A DNA stretch of 64,000 bases from Natranaerobius trueperi (GTDB lineage Bacteria > Bacillota > Natranaerobiia > Natranaerobiales > Natranaerobiaceae), in contig NZ_NIQC01000007.1 in NCBI RefSeq assembly GCF_002216005.1, forward strand, positions 20,771 through 84,770, in the 5' to 3' direction. The notes under the pieces were generated by a model. The model did not search any database and was not told the origin of the DNA. It saw nothing but the letters and a program-made list of their open reading frames with translations. Positions 18,962 through 28,753 of this stretch are shown here, in pieces (the first letter of the stretch is position 1; each line of letters opens with the position of its first letter). The position numbers and the translations under genes were made by a program.

Positions 18962-18988
18962 AATATTATATAGCGGGTGGGAATAAAT

Positions 18989-19603
18989 ATGAAAAAAAAA
19001 GGATTACTAGTCGTTCTTTCGGGACCTTCTGGAGTGGGAAAAAATACAGTATGCGATCAATTACTTACAAGTTACTCTAATTTAGAGTATTCAATATCTA
19101 TGACTACTAGATCTCCTAGAATTGGAGAAACAGATGGCGAAAACTATCATTTTGTGTCTAAAGAAGAATTTCAAACAATGATAGCTAATGATGGACTTTT
19201 GGAGTGGGCAGAAGTATTTGGGAATTTTTATGGAACCCCTCAAAGTTTTGTTGATAGAAGATTAGAACAAGGTAAAGATGTAGTATTAGAAATTGACATT
19301 CAAGGAGCTTTACAAGTTAAAAAGAAGCGACCTGATGGAGTTTTCATTTTTCTATTACCTCCATCATTACAAGAGTTGCGTCATCGAATTAAAAAGAGAG
19401 GAACAGAAGATGATGATGCAATGTCTAAACGATTAGAAGCTGCAAAAAGTGAGATAAATACAGTTTTTCAATATGATTATACTATTATCAACACTGACAT
19501 ACAGCAAACAGCAGATTGGATTTATTCAGTGATATCTGCTGAAAAGTGTAATGTTGACAGGGTAGGCGAAACACTTGTTAAAGAGGTGATTAATGGTGAA
19601 TAA
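18989..19603 (+). CDS. gmk: Guanylate kinase
   Basis: 204 residues; ATG 18989 follows GGGTGGGA. The P-loop reads GPSGVGKNTV, with Asn where Gly or Ser is usual. GMP-binding residues are in TTRSPRIGETDGENYHFVSKEEF, and the lid is RGTEDDDAMSKRL. It phosphorylates GMP/dGMP with ATP. The last 11 bp overlap rpoZ. Confidence 0.96.
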   Translation: MKKKGLLVVLSGPSGVGKNTVCDQLLTSYSNLEYSISMTTRSPRIGETDGENYHFVSKEEFQTMIANDGLLEWAEVFGNFYGTPQSFVDRRLEQGKDVVLEIDIQGALQVKKKRPDGVFIFLLPPSLQELRHRIKKRGTEDDDAMSKRLEAAKSEINTVFQYDYTIINTDIQQTADWIYSVISAEKCNVDRVGETLVKEVINGE

Positions 19604-19784
19604 TTTAGATATTGACAATCTAATTAAAAAAGTAGATAGTAAATATTCTTTAGTAATAGGAGTCGCGAAAAGAGCCCGCGATATTACTGATAACTCTGAA
19701 GCACTTGTTCATAGTAATTCGCAAAAAAGTGTAACAGTTGCTCTTAAAGAACTTGATAGAGACAAAATCAATATTACTAGATAA
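19593..19784 (+). CDS. rpoZ: RNA polymerase omega subunit
   Basis: 63 residues, short but within the Firmicute range. The omega core KYSLVIGVAKRARDITD and VTVALKEL are visible. It aids RNAP assembly. It overlaps gmk by 11 bp with GAGGTG in the gmk coding region, so translation is coupled. Confidence 0.92.
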   Translation: MVNNLDIDNLIKKVDSKYSLVIGVAKRARDITDNSEALVHSNSQKSVTVALKELDRDKINITR

Positions 19785-19799
19785 AAGTGAGTGAATGTC

Positions 19800-21029
19800 A
19801 TGAGTGACAAAAAATCTAAGGGTAATATTTTATTGGCTGTTTCAGGAGGAATTGCGGCTTATAAATCTATAGAACTATGTAGTCAACTAAGAAAAAATGG
19901 TTATAATATTAAAGTTATGATGACAAAATCGGCTAAAGAGTTTGTTACACCATTGACTTTTGAAACAGTAACTCAAAATCCAGTTATATCTGAAATGTTT
20001 TCTAGAACTACGCATTGGGATGTAGAACATATTAGCTTAGCAAAGTGGGCAGACTTGGTAGTTGTTTGCCCAGCAACAGCCAATATTATAAGTAAATTGG
20101 CTTGTGGAATTTGTGACGATTTTGTTACTACAACATTACTTGCAACAAAAGCGCATTGTATTATTGCCCCAGCAATGAATACGGCTATGTATGAACATCC
20201 ATCAATACAAAAAAATTTAGAAACTTTAAGTAACTATGGATATAATTTCATATCACCAGATTCAGGACAATTAGCTTGTGGGGATACTGGTAGGGGGAAA
20301 TTAGCCTCAATAGATAAAATATTTGATCAGATAGAATATCAATTTAATGTACAAGCTGATCAACCTTTAAAAGGTAAAACTATATTGGTTACTGCCGGAG
20401 CAACTCGTGAACAAATAGATCCAGTTAGGTATTTATCAAATCCAAGTACTGGTAAGATGGGGTATGCTGTTGCTGAGGCAGCTACTAAAAAGGGTGCACA
20501 TGTTATATTAATTACTGCACCTACTAATCTAACCCCTCCACAATTTGCTGAAGTTGTTAATGTTACATCTACAAAAGAGATGTATGATCAAGTTATGGAA
20601 AATTTAAATAAAGCTCATATTGTAGTTAAAACAGCTGCTGTAAGTGATTATCGACCAAGTACTAAATTTTCGTCTAAATTAAAAAAAGATGACGTAAATG
20701 ATGATTATCAATTATCACTAGTCAAAAATCCAGATATTTTAAAAGAAGTGGGAAAAAATAAAGATGGGCAAATAGTAGTGGGTTTTGCAGCTGAGACTGA
20801 TGATATACTTAAAAATGCTAAGAAAAAAATGAAAAACAAAAATACTGATATGTTAATAGTAAATGATATCTCAGCAAAAAATGCTGGCTTTGAAACAGAT
20901 GTAAATACAGTTAAAATTCTGTTTCTAAGTGGTGAAATTAAAGAATTACCTACTATGTCTAAAACTAGACTAGGGGATATTATAGTTGATGAAATAGAAA
21001 ATTGTATTTACAGTGACCGACCTTATTAG
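19800..21029 (+). CDS. coaBC: Bifunctional phosphopantothenoylcysteine decarboxylase/synthetase
   Basis: 409 residues. The N-terminal flavodoxin-like CoaC half has GGIAAYKS, PAMNTAMYEHP and ACGDTGRGK with the catalytic Cys. The C-terminal CoaB half has VTAGATREQIDPVRYLSN, KTAAVSDYRP and VGFAAETDD. It makes 4'-phosphopantetheine for CoA and ACP. The ATG at 19800 is preferred to GTG 19791; the ribosome site is weak. CoaD, a later step, is at 37838. Confidence 0.95.
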   Translation: MSDKKSKGNILLAVSGGIAAYKSIELCSQLRKNGYNIKVMMTKSAKEFVTPLTFETVTQNPVISEMFSRTTHWDVEHISLAKWADLVVVCPATANIISKLACGICDDFVTTTLLATKAHCIIAPAMNTAMYEHPSIQKNLETLSNYGYNFISPDSGQLACGDTGRGKLASIDKIFDQIEYQFNVQADQPLKGKTILVTAGATREQIDPVRYLSNPSTGKMGYAVAEAATKKGAHVILITAPTNLTPPQFAEVVNVTSTKEMYDQVMENLNKAHIVVKTAAVSDYRPSTKFSSKLKKDDVNDDYQLSLVKNPDILKEVGKNKDGQIVVGFAAETDDILKNAKKKMKNKNTDMLIVNDISAKNAGFETDVNTVKILFLSGEIKELPTMSKTRLGDIIVDEIENCIYSDRPY

Positions 21030-21039
21030 GTCGGTTAAT
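21016..21039 (+). terminator. Weak terminator overlapping coaBC stop
   Basis: A 7-bp stem ACCGACC / GGTCGGT with a 6-nt loop contains the coaBC stop codon. Only a weak T-rich tail (TAATTTAT) follows, so termination is likely partial. Confidence 0.45.
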
Positions 21040-21076
21040 TTATAGAAATAATCCCTTTTTGGGGAGGGTGTATAAT

Positions 21077-23293
21077 GTGAAATATTGTAATGTTATTATA
21101 TTAGACATCGTTTCAGATGAATTAGATCGTAAATTCACCTATAGAGTACCAGAAAAATACCTAGACAAAATAATAGAAGGAGTATTAGTAAAAGTTCCGT
21201 TTGGTAAGAGAAGATTACTTGCTCTTGTTGTGGAGGAAGTTATTAAGATTGATTTTCCAAAAGAAAAGTTAAAAGATATAGTTGGAGTTGTCTTTGACAC
21301 ACCAGTTTTAACTAATGATCTATTAAAGCTTGCAAATTGGATGAGTCAATATTATCTTTGCTCACTTTCAAAGGTAGTTAATACAATGTTACCTAAAGGA
21401 GTTAAATTAGGTATAAATCCCGCATATGAAAAATATGTTGAATTAACTGATAAAGAAATGGCTGATTCAATTTCAAAAAAAGCGAGTAAGCAGAAAAATG
21501 TATGTGAAATTTTGCAAGAAGAAAATGTTTTAAAATGGAATGAATTATTACAAAAAGCAAATTGCACAGAAGCCCCTGTAAAGTCTTTACAAGAAAAAGG
21601 TGTTATAACAGTAAATAAAAAAAGGGTTTATCGTGAGCCTATTTCCTATGACAAAGTGGCTCATTATGCTTATAAAGAACCTACACACGCTCAAAAAACT
21701 GTGCTAAAATTGATTAAAGATCAGCTACATTCTAGAGATAAAATTCCTACTTTACTTTTTGGAGTGACAGGTAGTGGTAAGACTGAAGTGTATCTTCAAG
21801 TAATTGAAGAAGTACTCAAAAACAACAAAGACACGATTGTACTGATACCTGAAATATCACTTACACCTCAAACTATTGCACGTTTTGTAGGTAGATTCGG
21901 TGATAAAGTAGCAGTAATTCATAGTAGGTTAAGTACAGGAGAAAGATTCGATCAATGGGAAAAGGTTCTTCGAGGAAAAGCGAAAATTGTAGTTGGCCCA
22001 CGCTCTGCTATCTTCGCTCCTTGCAAAAATTTAGGGTTAGTTATAATTGATGAGGAACACGAAAACTCGTATAAGCAAGGAGAAATTCCGAGGTATCATG
22101 TGCGCAGCGTAGCAGAGAAAAGATGTGAAATGACTGATAGTTCATTGATTTTAGGGAGTGCAACTCCTTCTATGGAAAGTATTTATAAAGTCAAAGAAAA
22201 TAAGTACCAGCTAGCTGAACTTTCTAAACGAGCTACAGACGCAACTTTACCTGATATAACCTTAATAGACATGAAAAGTGAATTTCAAAGAGGTAATAAA
22301 TCAATTTTTAGTAAAACCTTGTTAGATGAAATAAAACGAAATACTGATTTAGATAAACAAGTTATTTTATTTTTAAATAGGCGTGGTTATGCTAGCTTTC
22401 TTTTATGCAGAGAATGCGGATATACTATTACATGTCCGAGATGTGAAGTTACATTAACATATCATAAGTTTTCTGATCGTTTATTGTGTCATTATTGTGA
22501 TTATACTGAACCAGTAACTTCTCATTGCCCTAGTTGTAAGAGTAATAAAATAAAAGAATTCGGTACAGGGACACAAAAAATTGAATTAGAACTTAAAAAG
22601 TACTTTCCATACTTAAGCACTATTAGAATGGATGTAGACACTACAAGTAAAAAAAATTCACACAAAGAGTTATTAGATGATTTTAAAAACCAAAAGGCAC
22701 AAGTACTGATCGGAACTCAAATGATAACCAAAGGGTTAGATATTCCAAATGTGTCGTTAGTAGGAGTTATTACTGCAGATACTGCATTAAACCTACCAGA
22801 TTTTCGTGCAGGTGAGAAAACTTTCCAGTTATTAACCCAAGTTTCAGGCCGTGCTGGTAGAGGTGAGGGGAAGGGTCATGTGGTTATACAATCATATAAT
22901 CCGTCTCATTATAGTATTCAAGCAGTAAGAGGTGAAAATGTTAGGAAATTTGCAAAAGAAGAACTTGCTATGCGAAAAAAGTTAAATTATCCACCTTATT
23001 CACAGCTAATTAGAATAGTTTTAAGATCATCCGAAGAAAATGCTTTAGAGAACTACGCTGATCATTTAGCTGATAAACTAGAAGATCAAGAATACGAAGT
23101 ATTAGGTCCTAACCCATGTCCAATACTAAAAATCAAAGATGAGTATAGGTGGCATCTTATGGTAAAAGTTAAAAAGGATAAATTCATTAATGATAAGAAA
23201 TTGCAAGATTTTTTATTAGAAGAAAAACATAACATAACAGAACAGGGAATAATAAGAATAAGTATAGACGTTGATCCTATTAATCTATTATAG
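21077..23293 (+). CDS. priA: Primosomal replication restart helicase PriA
   Basis: 738 residues. GTG 21077 lies 8 nt after GGGGAGGG; the more upstream TTG would place the ribosome site inside the gene. Walker A GVTGSGKTEVYL, the DEEH box (IIDEEHENSYKQG), and the paired zinc-binding Cys clusters CRECGYTITCPRC and CHYC...CPSC are present. The helicase C domain has GTGTQKIE, GTQMITKGLDI and QVSGRAGR. It reloads the replisome at stalled forks. Confidence 0.96.
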   Translation: MKYCNVIILDIVSDELDRKFTYRVPEKYLDKIIEGVLVKVPFGKRRLLALVVEEVIKIDFPKEKLKDIVGVVFDTPVLTNDLLKLANWMSQYYLCSLSKVVNTMLPKGVKLGINPAYEKYVELTDKEMADSISKKASKQKNVCEILQEENVLKWNELLQKANCTEAPVKSLQEKGVITVNKKRVYREPISYDKVAHYAYKEPTHAQKTVLKLIKDQLHSRDKIPTLLFGVTGSGKTEVYLQVIEEVLKNNKDTIVLIPEISLTPQTIARFVGRFGDKVAVIHSRLSTGERFDQWEKVLRGKAKIVVGPRSAIFAPCKNLGLVIIDEEHENSYKQGEIPRYHVRSVAEKRCEMTDSSLILGSATPSMESIYKVKENKYQLAELSKRATDATLPDITLIDMKSEFQRGNKSIFSKTLLDEIKRNTDLDKQVILFLNRRGYASFLLCRECGYTITCPRCEVTLTYHKFSDRLLCHYCDYTEPVTSHCPSCKSNKIKEFGTGTQKIELELKKYFPYLSTIRMDVDTTSKKNSHKELLDDFKNQKAQVLIGTQMITKGLDIPNVSLVGVITADTALNLPDFRAGEKTFQLLTQVSGRAGRGEGKGHVVIQSYNPSHYSIQAVRGENVRKFAKEELAMRKKLNYPPYSQLIRIVLRSSEENALENYADHLADKLEDQEYEVLGPNPCPILKIKDEYRWHLMVKVKKDKFINDKKLQDFLLEEKHNITEQGIIRISIDVDPINLL

Positions 23294-23326
23294 TAGAGAT
23301 GAGAACTAGGAAAGGTGGCGAGGAAA

Positions 23327-23791
23327 TTGGCTATTAAAATTATTAGAACTAATGATGACCCTGCATTAAAACGTGTTGCTAAAAGAATAACAAAAATAGA
23401 TGATAGAATTGAAAAATTAGTATCTAACATGTTAGATACTATGTATGACGCTGATGGGATTGGCTTAGCAGCACCTCAAATAGGTATATCAAAAAGGGTA
23501 ATTACTGTCGATACAGATGAAGGAGATGTATATAAGCTAATTAATCCCGAAATAACAAACAGCTCGCAAGAAAAGGAAAAGGCAGTTGAAGGGTGTCTAA
23601 GTTATCCAGGTTTGCAAGGAGAGGTTATTCGTCCAAGACAAGTAACAGTACAAGCTTTAGACTTAAATGGTGAAGAAGTGATAATTGAAGCATCTGGACT
23701 ATTAGCTCGTGCTTTACAACATGAAATTGATCATTTAGATGGTATAACTTTTATTGATAGAGCTGAAAACGTTTATAGAGAAGAATCATAA
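23327..23791 (+). CDS. def: Peptide deformylase
   Basis: About 154 residues. The three catalytic motifs are GIGLAAPQIG, EGCLSYPG (metal Cys) and QHEIDHLDG (HEXXH type). It removes the formyl group from nascent chains and pairs with fmt just downstream. TTG 23327 gives MAIKIIRTNDDP and sits after GGTGGCGAGG; GTG 23315 would add four residues and cannot be excluded. Confidence 0.95.
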   Translation: MAIKIIRTNDDPALKRVAKRITKIDDRIEKLVSNMLDTMYDADGIGLAAPQIGISKRVITVDTDEGDVYKLINPEITNSSQEKEKAVEGCLSYPGLQGEVIRPRQVTVQALDLNGEEVIIEASGLLARALQHEIDHLDGITFIDRAENVYREES

Positions 23792-23807
23792 AGATGAGGT
23801 GGGAGTC

Positions 23808-24746
23808 ATGAAAATAATTTTTATGGGTACTCCAGATTTTGCTGTCCCTATATTAGAAAAACTTGCAAAAACTGATAATACTATTCAACGGGTTATTACA
23901 CAACCTGATAGAAAGAAAGGACGGGGTAAAGCTTTACAGCCTCCTCCTGTAAAAAAGTGTGCAACAGAATTAGGCTTGACTGTATGTCAACCAGAAAAAG
24001 TTTCAAATCAAAACTTTATTGATGAATTAAAGGAGTTAGATCCAGATCTAATTGTAACAGCGGCTTATGGACAAATTTTACCAAGAGAGATCCTAGAGAT
24101 TCCAAATTATGATGCTATTAACGTACATGCTTCACTTTTACCAAAATACCGTGGAGCTGCACCTATTCATAGAGCCGTTATAAATGGTGAAGATATAACT
24201 GGTGTTACAATTATGAAGATGTCTGAAAAAATGGATGCAGGAGATATTTTAAACTACCAAAAAATACTTATTAATAAAAATGATAATTCTGGTAATATCT
24301 TTAATAAAATTTTAGATGTTGCTCCTAGTTTATTAGTAGATACAGTAGAACAATTTAAAAGAGATGAAATTGTGGCTAAAAAACAAGATGACAGTAGAGC
24401 TACTTATGCTCCTAAACTTACAAAAGTGGATGAACGACTAAACTTTAAAGATAGTATGGCAGAACAAATTTATAATCAGGTGCGAGGTTTGAATCCTTGG
24501 CCAGGAGCATACACTTACGTTAGAGATAAAAGGTTAAAGGTGTGGGAAAGTGAACTTTTAGAAGAAATTAATGAACATAATAATAATTTAGGGTCGATAG
24601 TTGCAGTAAGCGATAATGGACCTGTAATTCAATGTAAAAGTGGAAAAATAATTTTGACTAAGGTACAGTTACAAGGTAAAAAACCAATTTCTGGGTCAGA
24701 TTTTGTTCGTGGTTTTCATATTAAAGAAAACGAAGCTTTAAACTAA
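23808..24746 (+). CDS. fmt: Methionyl-tRNA formyltransferase
   Basis: 312 residues. It starts MKIIFMGTPDFAVP behind GAGGTGGGAG. The catalytic block is NVHASLLPKYRGAAPIHRAVINGE, the SLLPKYRGAAP loop being diagnostic. The C-terminal tRNA-binding domain follows (LNPWPGAYTY). It formylates initiator Met-tRNA. It is 16 bp after def. Confidence 0.97.
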   Translation: MKIIFMGTPDFAVPILEKLAKTDNTIQRVITQPDRKKGRGKALQPPPVKKCATELGLTVCQPEKVSNQNFIDELKELDPDLIVTAAYGQILPREILEIPNYDAINVHASLLPKYRGAAPIHRAVINGEDITGVTIMKMSEKMDAGDILNYQKILINKNDNSGNIFNKILDVAPSLLVDTVEQFKRDEIVAKKQDDSRATYAPKLTKVDERLNFKDSMAEQIYNQVRGLNPWPGAYTYVRDKRLKVWESELLEEINEHNNNLGSIVAVSDNGPVIQCKSGKIILTKVQLQGKKPISGSDFVRGFHIKENEALN

Positions 24747-24760
24747 AGGAAGTGGTCATA

Positions 24761-25570
24761 ATGAGAGCTAATAAAAGACTTTTCTTGGGATTAGTATCAC
24801 TTACGATAATCTTGAGTGGTTTTTTGCTATGGTATTTAAGTCAATTATTAATATTTGAAGAAGGACGATTAGCAACTGATATATTTGTAACAATATCAAC
24901 TATTGTTATAGTTTCGATAACTGTTTTATTTTCCCTTGGATTGTTTGGTATTTTACTAACTATTATCAATGAAAAAAATTATCCTGTAATGGATCGGTGG
25001 ATTTCATTAACTTTAAATTTATTTTATCCAGTAGTGGTTTATTTAGGAAAACTATTTAAAATAACAAAGCAAAAGATTCAGCAATCTTTTGTAGAGGTTA
25101 ATAACAAATTAGTTACTATTAAAGCAAAAGAATTACGTGGTAAAGTTACTAGTGATAGAATTTTAATATTACTTCCTCATTGTTTACAAAGTTCACAGTG
25201 TCCTCATAGAATTACTTTGGAAATAAATAATTGTCATCGGTGTGGTAAATGTGCTATTGATGGTCTACTACACTTATCAGAAGAGTACGGTGTACCTGTT
25301 CGTGTAGCTACTGGTGGAACTTTAGCACGTAAAGTAGTAAAAGAAATTCGTCCTAAAGCAATCATAGCTGTTGCTTGTGAGAGGGACTTAACTAGTGGTA
25401 TTTTAGATACTAACCCGTTACCTGTCTTAGGAGTCGTAAACGAAAGGCCTTATGGTCCTTGTTTTGATACTCAAGTTGATTTATCGAGAGTGGAAGATGC
25501 AATTATTTATTTAACTGAAGGAGGCGTTCAATCATGTTCTTTTTCGATCAAGGGTTCATACTCTTCGTGA
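24761..25570 (+). CDS. DUF116 domain membrane protein with Cys cluster
   Basis: 269 residues. Two N-terminal membrane helices (about 7-28 and 40-70) are followed by a cytoplasmic DUF116 domain with LPHCLQSSQCPHR, NNCHRCGKCAIDG and VACERDLTSG. Six Cys arranged C-x5-C and C-x2-C-x2-C suggest metal or Fe-S binding. The function is unknown. Its 3' end overlaps the next gene by 37 bp. The family is commonly found between fmt and rsmB in Clostridia. Confidence 0.85.
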   Translation: MRANKRLFLGLVSLTIILSGFLLWYLSQLLIFEEGRLATDIFVTISTIVIVSITVLFSLGLFGILLTIINEKNYPVMDRWISLTLNLFYPVVVYLGKLFKITKQKIQQSFVEVNNKLVTIKAKELRGKVTSDRILILLPHCLQSSQCPHRITLEINNCHRCGKCAIDGLLHLSEEYGVPVRVATGGTLARKVVKEIRPKAIIAVACERDLTSGILDTNPLPVLGVVNERPYGPCFDTQVDLSRVEDAIIYLTEGGVQSCSFSIKGSYSS

Positions 25571-26217
25571 TCCCTGCAATGTTTTTTGTTATGTGGGCAC
25601 AAAATAAAGTTAAAACTGCTTATAATAAATACTCTAAAGTACCTAGTAAACGTGGATTTACAGGGGCTCATGTAGCTCGAGCTTTACTTGATAAAGCTAG
25701 ACTTAATGATGTAAGGGTAGAAGTTAGTCAAGGACATCTAACAGATCATTATGATCCTAGAAAGAAAGTCGTTAGACTATCTTCTCAAGTATATAATGGA
25801 AAGTCTTTAGCTTCTTTAGGGATAGCTGCTCATGAAACTGGGCATGCAATGCAGCACGCTGAAGGATATTTTGCACTATCTGTAAGGAATATGGTATTTC
25901 CAGCAGCAAATTTTGGGTCAAGATTAGGTGTCCCTTTGTTTATTATAGGTTTAATAATGGGAAGAATAGAAATTCTGATGGATCTAGGGATTGCATTATT
26001 TTTCTTTGCTGTTCTCTTTCAAATTATAACTTTACCTGTCGAATTTAATGCAAGTACTAGAGCAGTTGCTTCATTAGAAGGAGAAGGTTATCTTGAATAT
26101 GATGAATTGAAGCCAACTAAAGAAGTGTTGAACGCTGCAGCTATGACTTATGTAGCAGCTACTGCGATGGCATTAGCACAACTATTACGACTTTTAATAC
26201 TAAGAGGTAGGGACTAA
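25534..26217 (+). CDS. YugP-type membrane zinc metallopeptidase
   Basis: 227 residues. The N-terminal membrane anchor FFFDQGFILFVIPAMFFVMW precedes the zinc motif AAHETGHAMQHAEG (HEXXH) and a third-ligand region PVEFNASTRAVASLE. Two to three further membrane helices are visible (about 123-170 and near the C-terminus). It is a probable membrane-embedded protease (Zn_peptidase_2 family) of unknown substrate. The start ATG has GAAGGAGGCG and lies inside the DUF116 gene. Confidence 0.9.
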   Translation: MFFFDQGFILFVIPAMFFVMWAQNKVKTAYNKYSKVPSKRGFTGAHVARALLDKARLNDVRVEVSQGHLTDHYDPRKKVVRLSSQVYNGKSLASLGIAAHETGHAMQHAEGYFALSVRNMVFPAANFGSRLGVPLFIIGLIMGRIEILMDLGIALFFFAVLFQIITLPVEFNASTRAVASLEGEGYLEYDELKPTKEVLNAAAMTYVAATAMALAQLLRLLILRGRD

Positions 26218-26221
26218 CTAA

Positions 26222-27586
26222 ATGACTGAAAATTCTCGAGAACTAGCTTATAAAGTATATAAAAGAATTATTGAAGATAAAGGATATAGTAATTTAGTTC
26301 TACAAACTTTTCTAAAAAGGAGTCATCTTTCACAACAAGATAAAGCTTTGGTATCAAGAATAGTATATGGAACTTTACAATGGCAAGGTTTATTAGATCA
26401 TTATCTAAAACAGTTATCTAGTAAACCTTTTGGTAAACTATCAAATGATGCAGTTTATTTACTAAGACTTGGTGCTTATCAGTTATTATTTTTAAATAAA
26501 GTCCCTGATAGTGCCTCTGTAAATGAAACTGTAAAAGTTGCCAAGAAAAAAACTCATAGAGGGATAGCTTCTTTTTTAAATGGGATTTTGAGAAATTTAA
26601 TAAGAAAAAAAGATAGACTCAGTTTACCTTCTGTAGATCAAGATCCTATTAAATACTTAGCGGCATGTTATTCTCATCCAAAATGGATGGTTGAGATGTG
26701 GTATAATCAATATGGTTTTGATATAACAAAACAGCTACTAATTAACAATAATGAAGTTCCAGAACACTCTATTAGAACAAATACGACCTTAACGGATAAG
26801 TATAAGCTAATAGATGTGTTAAAACAATATGGTATTGAGTCTGAAGAGGTAGAAAAAATTCCGGAAGCACTTATCATTAATAATTTACATGATCTCACTG
26901 AGATTCAACCTTTTAAGGATGGATTGTTTCAGATCCAAGATATAAATTCTATGCTAGTTTCACATTTTGTTTCTCCTAAATCAGATGACAAAATCATTGA
27001 TTTATGTAGTGCTCCTGGAGGGAAAACTACTCACCTAGCTCAAATGATGAAAGATAAAGGGGAAATACTAGCTTTAGATATTCATGAGCATAGAGTGAAT
27101 TTAGTTAAAAAGGCAAGTGATCGCCTGCATTTAAACAGTATTACACCAATGACTATGGATGCCACAAAATTAATTAACAATGAATATAGCAAATACCATA
27201 ATAAGTTTGAAATTTGTTTAGTTGATGCCCCTTGTTCTGGGTTAGGAACATTAAGAAGAAGACCGGAGTTGAAATGGAATATAACCAAGGATGACATCAA
27301 ACAACTAACACAATTGCAAAAAAACCTTTTAGAAACTGGAGCAAAGTTAGTCAAACCTGGTGGTAAATTAGTTTATAGTACCTGTACTGTAAGTTTAAAA
27401 GAAAACTATCATCAAATAGTAAATTTTTTAGAAAATAACACTAATTTCAGTGAATACATACCAGAGCAGGTCAACAATGAATTTTCAATAGGCGAAGAAC
27501 TACTAGATAAAGGATTACAATTACTGCCAGATCATAAACAAGGTGATGGGTTTTATATGGTTAGTATGAAGAAAGTAGACTCCTAA
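26222..27586 (+). CDS. rsmB: 16S rRNA m5C967 methyltransferase RsmB
   Basis: 454 residues. The N-terminal NusB-like RNA-binding domain (about 5-135) precedes the Rossmann methyltransferase: SAM motif LCSAPGGKTTHLAQ, catalytic VDAPCSGLGTLRRRPELKW, and second Cys in YSTCTVSLKEN. It is 4 bp after the Zn peptidase. Confidence 0.95.
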   Translation: MTENSRELAYKVYKRIIEDKGYSNLVLQTFLKRSHLSQQDKALVSRIVYGTLQWQGLLDHYLKQLSSKPFGKLSNDAVYLLRLGAYQLLFLNKVPDSASVNETVKVAKKKTHRGIASFLNGILRNLIRKKDRLSLPSVDQDPIKYLAACYSHPKWMVEMWYNQYGFDITKQLLINNNEVPEHSIRTNTTLTDKYKLIDVLKQYGIESEEVEKIPEALIINNLHDLTEIQPFKDGLFQIQDINSMLVSHFVSPKSDDKIIDLCSAPGGKTTHLAQMMKDKGEILALDIHEHRVNLVKKASDRLHLNSITPMTMDATKLINNEYSKYHNKFEICLVDAPCSGLGTLRRRPELKWNITKDDIKQLTQLQKNLLETGAKLVKPGGKLVYSTCTVSLKENYHQIVNFLENNTNFSEYIPEQVNNEFSIGEELLDKGLQLLPDHKQGDGFYMVSMKKVDS

Positions 27587-27609
27587 AAAGGAGTCTCTTC
27601 TTATTTATT
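27578..27609 (+). terminator. Terminator overlapping rsmB stop
   Basis: GACTCCT / AGGAGTC with an AAAA loop contains the rsmB stop codon, followed by a T-rich stretch (TCTTCTTATTTATTT). Confidence 0.65.
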
Positions 27610-27638
27610 TGCGTATAATACTTTGGAAACTAATGTAG

Positions 27639-27667
27639 TTGCTTAAAGTCTAGTACTTTGGTATACT
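27639..27667 (+). promoter_or_regulatory. SigA-type promoter for rlmN-PP2C-prkC-rsgA-rpe
   Basis: TTGCTT (27639-27644), 17 nt, TATACT (27662-27667), between the rsmB terminator and rlmN. Confidence 0.65.
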
Positions 27668-27701
27668 TTGCGTGAAACAACTTTAAAAAGGTTGGTGTAC
27701 T

Positions 27702-28748
27702 ATGAGAAACGTATTTTTAAAAGATTATACAATAAATGAACTTAAAACTATAATATCAGATCTAGGTGAACCGAAATTTCGAGGTGCTCAAATCTTTGAA
27801 TGGATGTATCAAAAAAAAGTTGAGTCATTTGAAAATATGACTAACTTACCGAAAGAGTTGAGATTAAAATTAAAAGAAAAAACTATCTTAAATACACTTA
27901 CTGTAGATTATGAAAATAAACTTGAATCTCGACATGATGGAACAATAAAATTTTTGAGTAGACTTAATGATGGTGTTGGGATTGAAACTGCTATTATGAA
28001 ATATCAGTATGGTAATACTGTGTGTATCTCTTCACAGGCTGGGTGTAATATGAATTGTGCTTTTTGTGCATCGGGAGTTAATGGTAAAGATAGAGATTTG
28101 ACACCAGGTGAAATGATAGATCAGTTTATAGTTGCCGAGAAGTTACTTTCAAAAGATGAAACAATATCGAATATTGTTGTTATGGGTTCAGGTGAACCCC
28201 TCGAAAACCTAGAAAATCTTATCCAGTTTATTAAAATTGTAAATCATGATAAAGGACTAAATATAGGTCAGCGAAATATCACAGTTTCTACTTGTGGCTT
28301 AGTTCCTGAAATCAAAAAACTAGCTAATGAAAAATACCAGGTTAACTTAGCAATATCTTTACATGCCGCAACTAATTCGTTAAGAGATAAATTAGTACCT
28401 ATAAATAAAAAGTATTCAATTGAAAGTTTGATGGAAGCTTGTAACTATTATTTTAACAAAACCAAGAGACGTATTACTATTGAGTTTATTCTTCTAAGAG
28501 ATGTAAATGAATCGAAACATCAAGCAGAACAATTAGCTGATTTACTAAATAGTCAAGATATGTTAGTTCATATTAATTTAATACCATTTAACACAGTAAA
28601 AGAATCACAGTTTAAAGCTCCTAAGTATGATAGGATTATTAAATTTAAAAACATCCTAAAGAACAAAGGAATAAATACAACTATTAGACAAGAGCGTGGT
28701 TCTGATATAGAAGGGGCATGTGGCCAATTGAGATCTGACAAGAGGTGA
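27702..28748 (+). CDS. rlmN: 23S rRNA m2A2503 / tRNA m2A37 methyltransferase RlmN
   Basis: 348 residues. The radical-SAM motif is GCNMNCAFCASG (CxxxCxxC), with the MGSGEPLENL loop and the C-terminal Cys in EGACGQL for methyl transfer. It uses a [4Fe-4S] cluster and two SAM molecules. The stop overlaps the ribosome site of the PP2C gene, so translation is coupled. Confidence 0.96.
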   Translation: MRNVFLKDYTINELKTIISDLGEPKFRGAQIFEWMYQKKVESFENMTNLPKELRLKLKEKTILNTLTVDYENKLESRHDGTIKFLSRLNDGVGIETAIMKYQYGNTVCISSQAGCNMNCAFCASGVNGKDRDLTPGEMIDQFIVAEKLLSKDETISNIVVMGSGEPLENLENLIQFIKIVNHDKGLNIGQRNITVSTCGLVPEIKKLANEKYQVNLAISLHAATNSLRDKLVPINKKYSIESLMEACNYYFNKTKRRITIEFILLRDVNESKHQAEQLADLLNSQDMLVHINLIPFNTVKESQFKAPKYDRIIKFKNILKNKGINTTIRQERGSDIEGACGQLRSDKR

Positions 28749-28753
28749 ATAGA

